DNA from: CAJQPP01 sp041747075
GTDB lineage: Bacteria > Planctomycetota > Planctomycetia > Pirellulales > Pirellulaceae
Length of the DNA: 34,506 nucleotides
Direction of reading: 5' to 3'
NCBI GenBank assembly: GCA_041747075.1
Contig: JBGTFW010000060.1
Coordinates: 1 to 34,506 of the forward strand
Position 1 is the stretch's first letter. Each line of letters opens with the position of its first letter. The position numbers and the translations under genes are program-made. The notes below the pieces were generated by a model that did not search any database, was not told the origin of the DNA, and saw only the letters and a program-made list of their open reading frames with translations. Positions 16,929 through 24,994 of this stretch are shown piece by piece.

Positions 16929-17070
16929 TCAACAACTTCCCGTTGGCCATTTCCGGACCGGACCAGTCGCGATTGCTGTTTCATTTCAGCCGTCGATTTC
17001 CTGATTCGGTTTCCCGATTCCAACGCCGCGCGTTGGATTCGCGCTCCCACCCACGACCAGGAATGAACCG

Positions 17071-17649
17071 ATGAACGCCGTATTCAACGACCAGATCAAG
17101 GATATCCAGCGAACCGCCCAGTGCGTGATCGCCGCGCAGGCGGGCGACCGGGCCGCTTTCGGAGAACTGTTCGTCCAGTTTCAGCCGACGGTGATGGCGA
17201 TCGCGCTGCGCCGAATGGGTGACGCCAATGACGCCCAGGAACTCGTTCAGGACGTCTTTATCCAGGCGATGGAAAAGATCGGCCAGTTGCGGACTCCGGA
17301 AGCCTTCGGGGGGTGGCTGCGACAGATCACGGTCCGGATGGCGATCAACCGGATGGTCCGTCGGCGAGTAGCCTTCGCGACCGAGCCGGAATATCTCCAG
17401 GCGACCGTCCTGAGCAACGACACCCCGGAAGACACCGTGCTTGAGCGTGAACGGAGCGCCCAGGTTCGTGACGGACTGGCGCGGCTGCGCGTGATGGACC
17501 GGGAAACGCTTGAGGCGTTTTACGTGCGTGGTTGCTCGCTGGCCGAAATGGCCCTGGAATTTGAAGCTCCGATCGGAACGATCAAACGGCGATTGCACGT
17601 CGCCCGAAAACGGCTTGCCAACGAAGTCAACGACCTCGCGATCGCCTGA
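17071..17649 (+). CDS. ECF-type RNA polymerase sigma factor
   Basis: A 192-residue sigma-70 family protein of the short extracytoplasmic-function type. Region 2 is at about residues 30-95 (FGELFVQFQPTVMAIALRRMGDANDAQELVQDVFIQAMEKI ... GWLRQITVRMAINRMVRRR), then a linker with ETPEDTVLE-like sequence, then region 4 at about 130-185 with a helix-turn-helix ending GTIKRRLHVARKRLANEV. The ATG at 17071 follows AGGA at 8-nt spacing. No anti-sigma factor gene is adjacent, which is unusual for classic ECF factors. Target promoters are unknown. The gene is convergent with fae and ends at a good intrinsic terminator; its upstream DNA is highly structured. Confidence 0.92.
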   Translation: MNAVFNDQIKDIQRTAQCVIAAQAGDRAAFGELFVQFQPTVMAIALRRMGDANDAQELVQDVFIQAMEKIGQLRTPEAFGGWLRQITVRMAINRMVRRRVAFATEPEYLQATVLSNDTPEDTVLERERSAQVRDGLARLRVMDRETLEAFYVRGCSLAEMALEFEAPIGTIKRRLHVARKRLANEVNDLAIA

Positions 17650-17687
17650 TCGCACACGACACGAAATGGACAAGGTCGCCGATACCC

Positions 17688-17735
17688 AAGGGTCACCCAG
17701 CCACGGTTGGCGGGGTGCCCTTTGTTTTTGTTTCA
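17688..17735 (+). terminator. Intrinsic terminator of the sigma factor gene
   Basis: A long stem: AAGGG (17688-17692) pairs with CCCTT (17718-17722), CACCC with GGGTG inside it after a bulged T, and GCCA with TGGC near the loop. A T-rich stretch (TGTTTTTGTTTCATTT) follows. It lies about 40 bp after the stop codon at 17649. Confidence 0.8.
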
Positions 17736-17808
17736 TTTACCCCGGAGTTGAAACTGATTTGCTCGCATGCGTCGTGACCGTGACGCCGAGTATTGAACTC
17801 CGGTCCTT

Positions 17809-18306
17809 TCAGAACCCGCGGAAGGGGTGGGCGGCACTGTCCTTGCCCGCGATCATTTCATCGACCGACGGCTTGTTGCCCATCGCGTTAGCAATTGCCA
17901 TTTTCGTCGCTTCGTAGTTGTAGTCGTGAATTTTACGATTGTCGTCGGCTTCGGGATGTATGAATACCCCGCAAACAATGACGAGGTCCTCCGCCTGTTT
18001 CCTGGGAATGACTCCGTCGGCAACGCTGTCGGCAACGGCGCGGGCGACCGCCGACTGCGCCGCGCCAAACATCTGGCCCACCTGCTTCATGCCCTGAATC
18101 GTGACTTTCGTGACCATTACCGTCGATGGCTTGACCGCCAGATTCGGAGTGAGCACGGCGAGGAGGTTCGTATGGCCCTCGCTCTGATTCGCCAGGGCAT
18201 TGGCAAACGCAGCACCGACCGGACCCTCCTTGGTGCCGATCAGCAAATCAATATGAGCCACTTCGTTGCCGTCACCCGCCAGTGCTTCGCCAATAAACAT
18301 CGACAT
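17809..18306 (-). CDS. fae: Formaldehyde-activating enzyme Fae
   Basis: A 165-residue protein matching Fae over its whole length. Fae condenses formaldehyde with tetrahydromethanopterin to methylene-H4MPT in the cytoplasm, the entry step of H4MPT-linked C1 oxidation. Diagnostic stretches are EALAGDGNEVAHIDLL with the family's catalytic histidine (His18 here), HTNLLAVLTPNLAVKPST, VTIQGMKQVGQMFG, VFIHPEADDNRKIHDYNYEATK and the C-terminal KDSAAHPF. The ATG at 18306 has a strong GGGAGAGA site seven bases upstream, one of the best in the window, suggesting high expression. The ATP-grasp gene is divergent. The other H4MPT genes (mtdB, mch, fhcABCD) are not in the window. Planctomycetes are known to carry this pathway. 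Confidence 0.96.
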   Translation of the reverse strand: MSMFIGEALAGDGNEVAHIDLLIGTKEGPVGAAFANALANQSEGHTNLLAVLTPNLAVKPSTVMVTKVTIQGMKQVGQMFGAAQSAVARAVADSVADGVIPRKQAEDLVIVCGVFIHPEADDNRKIHDYNYEATKMAIANAMGNKPSVDEMIAGKDSAAHPFRGF

Positions 18307-18342
18307 CTTGAGTCTCTCCCGCGTTCACGATTAAGGTAATGT

Positions 18343-18360
18343 GTCGGGCAGGAATAGCCC
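18343..18360 (+). repeat. GGGCAGGAAT hairpin motif, copy 2
   Basis: GTCGGGCAGGAATAGCCC shares its first 13 bases with the element at 12881-12897 and can form a GGGC/GCCC stem. It lies in the divergent fae/ATP-grasp intergenic region, about 37 bp upstream of the fae start. It could be a repeat-family member or a shared binding site. Confidence 0.45.
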
Positions 18361-18555
18361 AACTTACGGTTACAGGTGTTTTTTTTTAACGCCGGGCGAA
18401 TTTGACCATCCTCGTCGTCTGTTGGCCGGTGCGACAGGTCGCGGGCGTTCGGCAACACGGTATCACATGCTGATTCAATTGCAAGCCGCCCATCGTGCCA
18501 GTCGGACTGGAATGCCCTACTTCCCTATGTGTCGCAAGGCCGCCAGGGCGTTCCC

Positions 18556-19764
18556 ATGAAAAATGCGACGCCACTGAAGCTCGTCTGTATCGGCGCGTCA
18601 TGCCGTGCGATCGTCGAGAAGGTTGCGCCCAGCGGAAATCCCGCGGGAACCATCGACTTGTTCGGTGATCGGGACACGTTCCGCTTCGCATCGACAGTTC
18701 TGACCGTCGAGTCACTGGTGGAGGTTGCAACGGCATTACGAGGAATTTGCCGGCAGCGGAGGGAGGTGCCACTCGGCGTTTTGCTTGCAGGTGGAATGGA
18801 AAACCACGTCAAGGTGGTCGCGGAGCTGGAGTCTGACCGCGGCCTTCAATTACTCGGTTGTTGTGCCGAATCGATTCGACGGGCGCGCGATCCTTTTCAC
18901 GTCACCGACATTCTGCGCAAGAACCACTTGCCCTTTTTGCGGTCACAACGAGAGCCGCCAGATAAAGGCACGGAGTCGGCGTGGGTCGGCAAGCGGATTT
19001 GTTCGGGAGGTGGCATCGGCGTTTCCCACCCGGCACGAGTCGGTACATCCGGTGACGGGCGTCCAGACTATTACCAGGAGTTTCGACATGGCGAAGTCAT
19101 CGGCGCGTCGTATATCGGCATCCGTCCCGACGAGTGCAATCTGATTGGCTGTTGCCGACAGTTTTTTTCAGGTTCAATTGCCAGTGATCCTTTTCGATAC
19201 GAAGGTTCCCTTGGTCCGGTCATGCTGCGTGGAACGACCGAACAGACCTTAAAAACGATCGGCCGGGTCCTCTCAGCCGAATTGCACTTGAGAGGATGGT
19301 TTGGCATCGATTTTGTCATCGACCAGGCGGTCCCCTGGTTGCTGGAAATCAACCCTCGATTCACGGCGTCGATGGAATTGCTGGAGGGCCGGGGGATTGA
19401 ATCGATGCTGGAGGAGCACCTGAAAGCCTTTCCGGATTTTGAATCGTTTTGCAACGTTCGACTCCCGTCGAACCGAGCCGCCGCCTCTCCGTTGGCGGCG
19501 AAGCGAATTCTGTTTAATGACGCGAACATCCCGCTGGTCGTTTCGGAATCGACGAGCGACCGGCTGTTCGCATGGAACGAGACGGCCGGGTCGGTCCGTG
19601 ACGTTCCACGCGCCAACGTTGTCATTTCGCCTGGTGAGCCGGTTTGCACGATTCTCTCACGGGGCGATTTGGAAGCGGCGGTTTTGAATCGCCTTAACCA
19701 GACCTTCCTCGATGTGCGTCAAGTCGTCGAACGGGACATGTGTGAAGCGCGACCAATAACGTAG
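18556..19764 (+). CDS. ATP-grasp family protein, probably linked to H4MPT C1 metabolism
   Basis: A 402-residue ATP-grasp protein. These enzymes use ATP to activate a carboxylate and ligate it to an amine or thiol. The N-terminal ~100 residues resemble the pre-ATP-grasp domain. An ATP-binding lysine/glycine-rich segment (WVGKRICSGGGIGV) and the metal-binding EINPRFTASMELLE (about residue 262) mark the catalytic core. An ATP-grasp gene of unknown function (often called orfY) is known from the methanopterin-linked C1 gene islands of methylotrophs; the divergent pairing with fae suggests equivalence, perhaps in cofactor synthesis. The ATG at 18556 is preferred over an upstream in-frame start at 18529, with AGGG just before it. 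Its stop codon lies within the REP-like element that follows. Confidence 0.82.
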   Translation: MKNATPLKLVCIGASCRAIVEKVAPSGNPAGTIDLFGDRDTFRFASTVLTVESLVEVATALRGICRQRREVPLGVLLAGGMENHVKVVAELESDRGLQLLGCCAESIRRARDPFHVTDILRKNHLPFLRSQREPPDKGTESAWVGKRICSGGGIGVSHPARVGTSGDGRPDYYQEFRHGEVIGASYIGIRPDECNLIGCCRQFFSGSIASDPFRYEGSLGPVMLRGTTEQTLKTIGRVLSAELHLRGWFGIDFVIDQAVPWLLEINPRFTASMELLEGRGIESMLEEHLKAFPDFESFCNVRLPSNRAAASPLAAKRILFNDANIPLVVSESTSDRLFAWNETAGSVRDVPRANVVISPGEPVCTILSRGDLEAAVLNRLNQTFLDVRQVVERDMCEARPIT

Positions 19765-19811
19765 TGCGAACTGCCAGTTCGCATCGTTCAGCGAATGGCA
19801 GTTCGCGCTAC
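19761..19811. repeat. Inverted pair of GTAG-headed REP elements (BIME-like)
   Basis: One copy (19761-19782, GTAGT then GCGAACTG/CAGTTCGC) faces an inverted copy (19791-19811, ending GCGCTAC) across 8 bp. Each can form its own hairpin, and together they can form one long stem. The TAG stop of the ATP-grasp gene is in the first copy. An inverted REP pair is the definition of a BIME in enterobacteria. It may also serve as a transcript 3' end. Confidence 0.75.
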
Positions 19812-19843
19812 GAACGGGCCCTACCAACGGACCCCCCAAACCT

Positions 19844-19862
19844 GCTGGCAAAGGGTGCCAGC
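19844..19862. repeat. Perfect 7-bp hairpin after the BIME-like element
   Basis: GCTGGCA (19844-19850) and TGCCAGC (19856-19862) around AAGGG. It lies in the 296-bp gap before the secretin gene, with no T-tract. It may help end the ATP-grasp transcript or be another repeat element. The remainder of the gap to 20060 shows no gene. Confidence 0.5.
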
Positions 19863-20060
19863 GGCCGCAAAACCTGCCTCGCTTATCCAGGTTGCAGGAA
19901 AGTCGGACGAAGATAACGGATAATCCGGTTTCAACGATTGATTTTATTTTGCCAGTCGTATCGGTCATGCCGATGTTAGAAGACATGCCGCGCCGGCGTC
20001 GACCGACCCGGTTCCGCGTCCGAAAACAGCGAACCTTAATCGACAGAGTCCCGACTCGCC

Positions 20061-23000
20061 ATGAGATTAACCAACCAAATCCGAGTTTGCGTTCTGTCCC
20101 GCAAGGCCGCCGGAATGGTTTTCGCTTTTTCCGGAATTCTCCTGTTGGCGTTCACCGCTACGCGCGCCACAGGCCAGGAAGCCGGCGATGCCCCGTTAAC
20201 GCGCTCTGAAGCGATGGAAACACCCATCGAAGTTCGGCATTCAACCGGGGTCGTCCGCGAACTGCCGCAACTGGACGACGAGTCACCACCGGCCAACGAC
20301 GTAACAAGCGGCGGGCGGAGGCTGGTTCATCTCGATTGGCGCGATTTCGAGAAGAAGCTGATTGATATTTGGGGTCAAACGCTTCGCGCGCGGCCCGACA
20401 ATGCGGACTCCAGCCGGATTCGTGTCGAGTTGCCAGCCGTCGATGGGCCGCCGAACGCAATCATTATTGACCGGAATCTCAACACGGTCACGTTTGAGGG
20501 TCCCGAGACCAACGCACCGGTCTGGAACGAAATGGTCCAGTTGATTGACATTTCGGGAGAAGAACCCGAAGTGGTGCGATTGGTGGGGATGGGAAAGGCT
20601 GAACCCGCGGTCGTTCGTTCCGCGGCGACGTTGTTGGGAATCCAGGAGGACACGACTCCGGCCCTAAAACGAGCTGACGACCTCGCACCGTTTCGCTTTG
20701 CCAGGACGTCGAACGTGGCGAGTGGAACAGCACGACCAGGTTTTGCCGGGAGCGCGCTTCCCGCTGCGTTTGTCCAGGAAAACGCCGAGCCGCGTCAGCA
20801 GGAATTACCCAATGACCCAACCCGCATCCTGGAAATGCAAGACGATTTTGACCTGAAGGGAACGGTGCAGATCAAGATTCTCGACGAATTCGGAACGATT
20901 GTGCTGATTGGAGACCCGGAAGATACGGCCAAGCTCCGCACGATTATTGAAAACCTCGTTCGCGCCGCGGACGTGGCTCAGCCGGAAGTTCGTTTGTTCC
21001 CGCTCAACAACGCCGACAGCAGCGCGCTCAAGCCGATCATCGACAACGTTTACGAGACGATGTACGCGACCGGGAACGGTCCGATCAACGTCACCGCGCT
21101 GGAAAGTCCCAACGCCTTGCTCGTGATTGGACGGCCAGGGGGGATGTTGGTCGTCGCGGAACTGGTGCGCCAGCTCGACATTTCGACGCCTCCCGACGCC
21201 GAGGGGACGCTGGACTTTCGCGTCTTTCGGCTCGAACACATGTCCGCCGTCGATGCGGGGCTGAAGTTGCGCGGGTATTTTTGGACTGGCGAGGCCGAAA
21301 ACGACACAGTTGATTCAGCCCAGTGGATCGCGTCGCTTCATGGACCCGTGGCGATTATCACCGACTATCGCAGCAACTCGTTGATTGTGAAAGGTAACGC
21401 GGCCGTCCTGCAACGCGCTGCAAATCTCATCGCGGAACTTGACGTGGTGAAGACGGAAACCAGGGACATCGTCCGCGTCTTCAACATCCACAACGCGCTG
21501 GCCGTGGACCTTGCGATCGTCCTGCAAAACGCCATCAATGGCGGGCTAAGCGGATCACCCCAGCCGTTTGCGCCGGGAAGCCAGCAGCAGTTCGGCCTTC
21601 AACAACAGAACCAGGGCGCGCTCGCCCAGGCCCGGGCCGCGATGCTGGAAATCATGACACTCGACGGCGAAGGCCGGATCGCCTCCGGAATTCTTTTTGA
21701 CGTCCGGGTAACGGCCAACGGATCGAGCAACCAGCTCATCGTGACAGGGCCGGAGGAAAGCATGGACCTCGTCGCTGAACTGGTCCGGCAAATGGACCGG
21801 ATTCCCGACGCCGAAACGCAAATCAAGGTTTTCGAGATTCTTAACGGCGACGCCAACCAGTTGCTGAACATGCTGCAAACGCTGTTTGGCCAGACGCAGG
21901 GCGGTTTTCAGCAGGGAGGCTTTGGTCAGGGACAGTTCAATTCCGCCAACCTGCCATTGCAGTCCGCCGCGAGCACGCCCGGCGGTGCCCTGGTGAATCT
22001 CCGCTTCAGCGTTGATCCCCGCACCAACACGATTATCGTCACGGGACCGGCCGGCGACTTGCAAACGGTCGAGGACCTTCTTTACCGGCTCGACGAACAG
22101 GACCAGGACAACCGGCTGGTGACGACCGTTCGACTAAAAAATGCGTTCGCTGACGACCTGGCGATTGCCATTAACGAGTGGCTGGATTTGCGACAGGAAG
22201 TCATCGACGTTGATCCGAACAACGCAAACCCTTTCGTGACGGCGCGGCGTCAGGTGATCGTCGTGGCCGAAGGCCTCACCAACAGCCTCATCGTCAGCGC
22301 CACGCCGGCCTACTATGACGACGTGATCCGGCTGATTAACGAACTCGACACGCGTCCTCCGATGGTGAGAGTCAAGGTGTTGATCGCCGAAATCCTTCTC
22401 GACGACCTGTCGGAGTTCGGGGTGGAATTTGGGATACAGGACTCGTTACTGTTTGACCGCGGCGTGGGGGTCATCGGATTCCCGTTCAATCAGGCGGGGA
22501 TCGGAAACAACAACAACGCCCTCTCGTTGTCGACACGTGAGATGCTCGCGGGTCAGGGGCTCAGCAATCTCAACGTCGGTCGGACAAACTCCGATCTCGG
22601 CTATGGCGGACTGGTTCTCTCAGCCGGCAATGAATCGATCACGGTTCTGTTGCGGGCGCTGGAGAACCGGGGACTTGTTCGAGTCATGAGCGCGCCGGAC
22701 ATCACGACACTGGAAACGCTTCAGGGACGCGTTCAGGTCGGTTCCAAGGTGTCACGCATCACTGGCGCGAGCACGACCGGAACGGTCGGGGCAACGGGAC
22801 TGGTTACGGAAGTCGTGGACACCGACATTGGCATTATTCTCGCAATCACGCCGCGAGTCAGTCCCGACGGAATGATCATCATGAACGTCGACGCGGTGAA
22901 TTCGAGTCTTGGTTCGGAAGCGCAGGGGACACCCGTTTTCGTCAGCGATGGCCAGATCGTTCGCTCACCCCCCATCAATATCACGCAAGCTCAATCGACT

Positions 23001-23750
23001 ATCATGGCGCGTTCCGGTCAGACCGTTGCATTCTCCGGCTTGATCCAGGATACCCAAACCAAGGAACATCGCGGCACGCCGATCCTCTCGGACTTGCCGG
23101 TTTTGGGACCGCTCTTTTCATACGAGTCGGAGTCCCACCGCCGCACGGAACTGCTGATCATTCTCACACCCTACCTGGTCGACAGCAAGGAACAGATCGA
23201 CGCCAACAATCAGGTCCAGATGGACCGCATGCACTGGTGCCTTGCCGATGTCGCGGATATTTACGGGGCCGTCGGCTACGGAATGTTCGATCCGGAAAAT
23301 ATTGGTTCAGGAATTCCTGGAATGGACGTTCCCGCTACCTACTATCCCGATCAAGACCCGGCGGGAATGTATCCCGAATACCTTCCGCTCGAACCGGGCG
23401 CGGATCGCACGGCACCGGCCACCGGCGATCCCTTTATGCAACCGACGTCGCCCAATCCGATGGATCGTTATCCCGGCACCGTTCCGCTTGTCCCGGCGCG
23501 ACCCATGGAATTGCAGCCCGCGCCCCGCGGAGGCGTGGACAACGGCCCCGTCGGACAACCGCTTTCCAGTCAATGGAGCGATCCGCCGAATTCGATAGTC
23601 GCGCAAACTGCGGCTCACGGCGCGGTCGACATAAAACCGGCAGCCGACCACAACACCGCTCCACTTCCCCGAATCAGGAACAGTGGCGGAAAACCGGTTT
23701 CAAGCGACAACGACGAATTCTCCCGGATTGCGAACCCATTTTATCGCTAG
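20061..23750 (+). CDS. Giant secretin (type II/IV secretion GspD/PilQ family)
   Basis: A 1229-residue outer-membrane secretin. A signal peptide (about residues 1-38, ending ATGQEA) leads to a unique N-terminal domain. Then come about five NolW/N1-type modules, starting near residues 308 (VRLFPLNNAD), 387 (FRLEHMSAVDAG), 471 (FNIHNALAVDL), 588 (FEILNGDANQLL) and 688 (VRLKNAFADDL). The secretin core spans about 770-1035 with VKVLIAEILLDD, SAPDITTLE, VGSKVSRITG, GLIQDTQTKEHRGTPILSDLPVLGPLF and ELLIILTPYLV. A Pro-rich tail of about 190 residues follows. Typical GspD is around 650 residues with three or four N domains, so the periplasmic stack here is extended. No secretion ATPase, pilin or platform gene is in the window. 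A lipoprotein gene follows at 42 bp. Confidence 0.93.
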   Translation: MRLTNQIRVCVLSRKAAGMVFAFSGILLLAFTATRATGQEAGDAPLTRSEAMETPIEVRHSTGVVRELPQLDDESPPANDVTSGGRRLVHLDWRDFEKKLIDIWGQTLRARPDNADSSRIRVELPAVDGPPNAIIIDRNLNTVTFEGPETNAPVWNEMVQLIDISGEEPEVVRLVGMGKAEPAVVRSAATLLGIQEDTTPALKRADDLAPFRFARTSNVASGTARPGFAGSALPAAFVQENAEPRQQELPNDPTRILEMQDDFDLKGTVQIKILDEFGTIVLIGDPEDTAKLRTIIENLVRAADVAQPEVRLFPLNNADSSALKPIIDNVYETMYATGNGPINVTALESPNALLVIGRPGGMLVVAELVRQLDISTPPDAEGTLDFRVFRLEHMSAVDAGLKLRGYFWTGEAENDTVDSAQWIASLHGPVAIITDYRSNSLIVKGNAAVLQRAANLIAELDVVKTETRDIVRVFNIHNALAVDLAIVLQNAINGGLSGSPQPFAPGSQQQFGLQQQNQGALAQARAAMLEIMTLDGEGRIASGILFDVRVTANGSSNQLIVTGPEESMDLVAELVRQMDRIPDAETQIKVFEILNGDANQLLNMLQTLFGQTQGGFQQGGFGQGQFNSANLPLQSAASTPGGALVNLRFSVDPRTNTIIVTGPAGDLQTVEDLLYRLDEQDQDNRLVTTVRLKNAFADDLAIAINEWLDLRQEVIDVDPNNANPFVTARRQVIVVAEGLTNSLIVSATPAYYDDVIRLINELDTRPPMVRVKVLIAEILLDDLSEFGVEFGIQDSLLFDRGVGVIGFPFNQAGIGNNNNALSLSTREMLAGQGLSNLNVGRTNSDLGYGGLVLSAGNESITVLLRALENRGLVRVMSAPDITTLETLQGRVQVGSKVSRITGASTTGTVGATGLVTEVVDTDIGIILAITPRVSPDGMIIMNVDAVNSSLGSEAQGTPVFVSDGQIVRSPPINITQAQSTIMARSGQTVAFSGLIQDTQTKEHRGTPILSDLPVLGPLFSYESESHRRTELLIILTPYLVDSKEQIDANNQVQMDRMHWCLADVADIYGAVGYGMFDPENIGSGIPGMDVPATYYPDQDPAGMYPEYLPLEPGADRTAPATGDPFMQPTSPNPMDRYPGTVPLVPARPMELQPAPRGGVDNGPVGQPLSSQWSDPPNSIVAQTAAHGAVDIKPAADHNTAPLPRIRNSGGKPVSSDNDEFSRIANPFYR

Positions 23751-23792
23751 TAGATGCACCTTTCTGTCCGCCGCGGATTCAGGGAATGATCG

Positions 23793-24800
23793 ATGACCCC
23801 GACTAGACAATTCAAGTTGACTCCATGCTTCGCGATGGCTTGTGGTGTGATGGGCCTGATGGCACTGAACACCGGTTGCCAGATCGCGCAAAAGCCGTCA
23901 CTTTTCAGCCGGTTCGGTTCCAAACGGCCAGGGCATGTTCATTTTGAAAATCCGGACCGAATGGCGGTCATCTGGCAAGAGACAAGCGTCCCGGCGCGGC
24001 CAGGTCACCGGGCGACGCGGGGGTTTGGCGGGCGCGTCTATTTCTACAACAAGGCGAATGAACCGGTGCGTGCAAATGGCGAATTCGTGGTCTTTGCCTT
24101 TGACGATTCCGGCGGCAAGGCGAATCCCGGAACGCGCGTCCCCGACCGCAAGTACGTTTTTCGTGAAAGCGATTTTCAGCAACACCACAGCGATTCCAGT
24201 CTCGGCCCCTCCTACAGTGTCTGGGTTCCGTGGGACGAAACGGGCGGCGAATCGAGAACTGTCGTCCTCCTTCCGGTCTTCAGGCCCACGGATGGACCGA
24301 TCGTCCAGTCCGGTCAGTCAATTGCCGTTCTCACTGGCCCCGGCGACGCAAACCGCGTGAACCTTGAGCAATCGACCGTCGGCATTCGCCAGGTCAGTGC
24401 CGATCTCGTCGACGGTGTCGACGATCAGGTTTCACAGGCCGCCGCGACAAGCGAAACCACACCAACTCGCCGCACGACCACCATCAATATGTCGCGTTCA
24501 CTGGGCAACCAGTTGCGCGAGCTTGGCGGGACGCCCGCGCCGACGAGCGCCTCAACCACGGGCGAACAATTCCATTCGGACCATTCGAGTTCGAGAGGAG
24601 AATCGGCGGCGAGACCGGAAGTCCACAAAAAACATTCCGCGTCGTCGTCGTCGACGTCGACTTCCCTGCCCGGCAATTTGCCGGTAACGGATTCGGCGAC
24701 CGGTGACGCCCTTTATCAGCGTCTACGGACCGAGCGACTCGAAGCGCAGCGCGCGCGGTTGGCGGCAGCGCGAAGCGGTCATCGATCGCGCGACAAATAG
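23793..24800 (+). CDS. Predicted lipoprotein, possible secretin partner
   Basis: A 335-residue protein with a lipoprotein-type signal (LMALNTGC, Cys29). Residues about 45-200 look like a compact beta-rich domain (RMAVIWQETSV, GRVYFYNKANEPVRANGEFVVFAFDD, SYSVWVPWDE, RTVVLLPVF), and the remainder is a Ser/Thr/Arg-rich, probably disordered tail. I recognise no named family. The ATG at 23793 has an AGGGA site at 7-nt spacing. It follows the secretin gene by 42 bp in the same direction, so cotranscription is likely and a role as an outer-membrane partner (pilotin-like) is conceivable, but this is only an inference from position. Confidence 0.75.
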   Translation: MTPTRQFKLTPCFAMACGVMGLMALNTGCQIAQKPSLFSRFGSKRPGHVHFENPDRMAVIWQETSVPARPGHRATRGFGGRVYFYNKANEPVRANGEFVVFAFDDSGGKANPGTRVPDRKYVFRESDFQQHHSDSSLGPSYSVWVPWDETGGESRTVVLLPVFRPTDGPIVQSGQSIAVLTGPGDANRVNLEQSTVGIRQVSADLVDGVDDQVSQAAATSETTPTRRTTTINMSRSLGNQLRELGGTPAPTSASTTGEQFHSDHSSSRGESAARPEVHKKHSASSSSTSTSLPGNLPVTDSATGDALYQRLRTERLEAQRARLAAARSGHRSRDK

Positions 24801-24817
24801 CTGGCCTTCTTCTCCTG

Positions 24818-24852
24818 CTCGTACTCGTAGTCGTGCTCGTGCTCGTGCTCGA
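24818..24852. repeat. Hexanucleotide tandem repeat (CTCGTG/CTCGTA)n
   Basis: Six consecutive hexamers of the type CTCGTA, CTCGTA, GTCGTG, CTCGTG, CTCGTG, CTCGA(T). It lies 17 bp after a stop codon in the convergent gap, a spot where slippage would be tolerated. Confidence 0.8.
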
Positions 24853-24883
24853 TCGGACCTCGAACCCAATAGTTGCCAGACCC

Positions 24884-24942
24884 GTTCACCGACCGGCACG
24901 GGGCCGGTGGGGTCGTAAGGCAACCGGTTCACCGACCGGCAC
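24884..24942. repeat. 16-bp direct repeat with a hairpin, between convergent genes
   Basis: GTTCACCGACCGGCAC occurs at 24884-24899 and again at 24927-24942. The first copy overlaps the stem ACCGGC (24892-24897) with GCCGGT (24903-24908). The position between convergent genes suits a bidirectional transcript end, but there is no T-tract. Confidence 0.6.
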
Positions 24943-24994
24943 TTCCGAATGCCACGGCCTTGTGCGGTGGATCGTTACCTATTGGCTACACGAA

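Noticed and set aside
16981..17736. A 251-residue minus-strand frame opposite the sigma factor
   Set aside because: It is antisense to a clear sigma factor and spans its terminator; no recognisable features.
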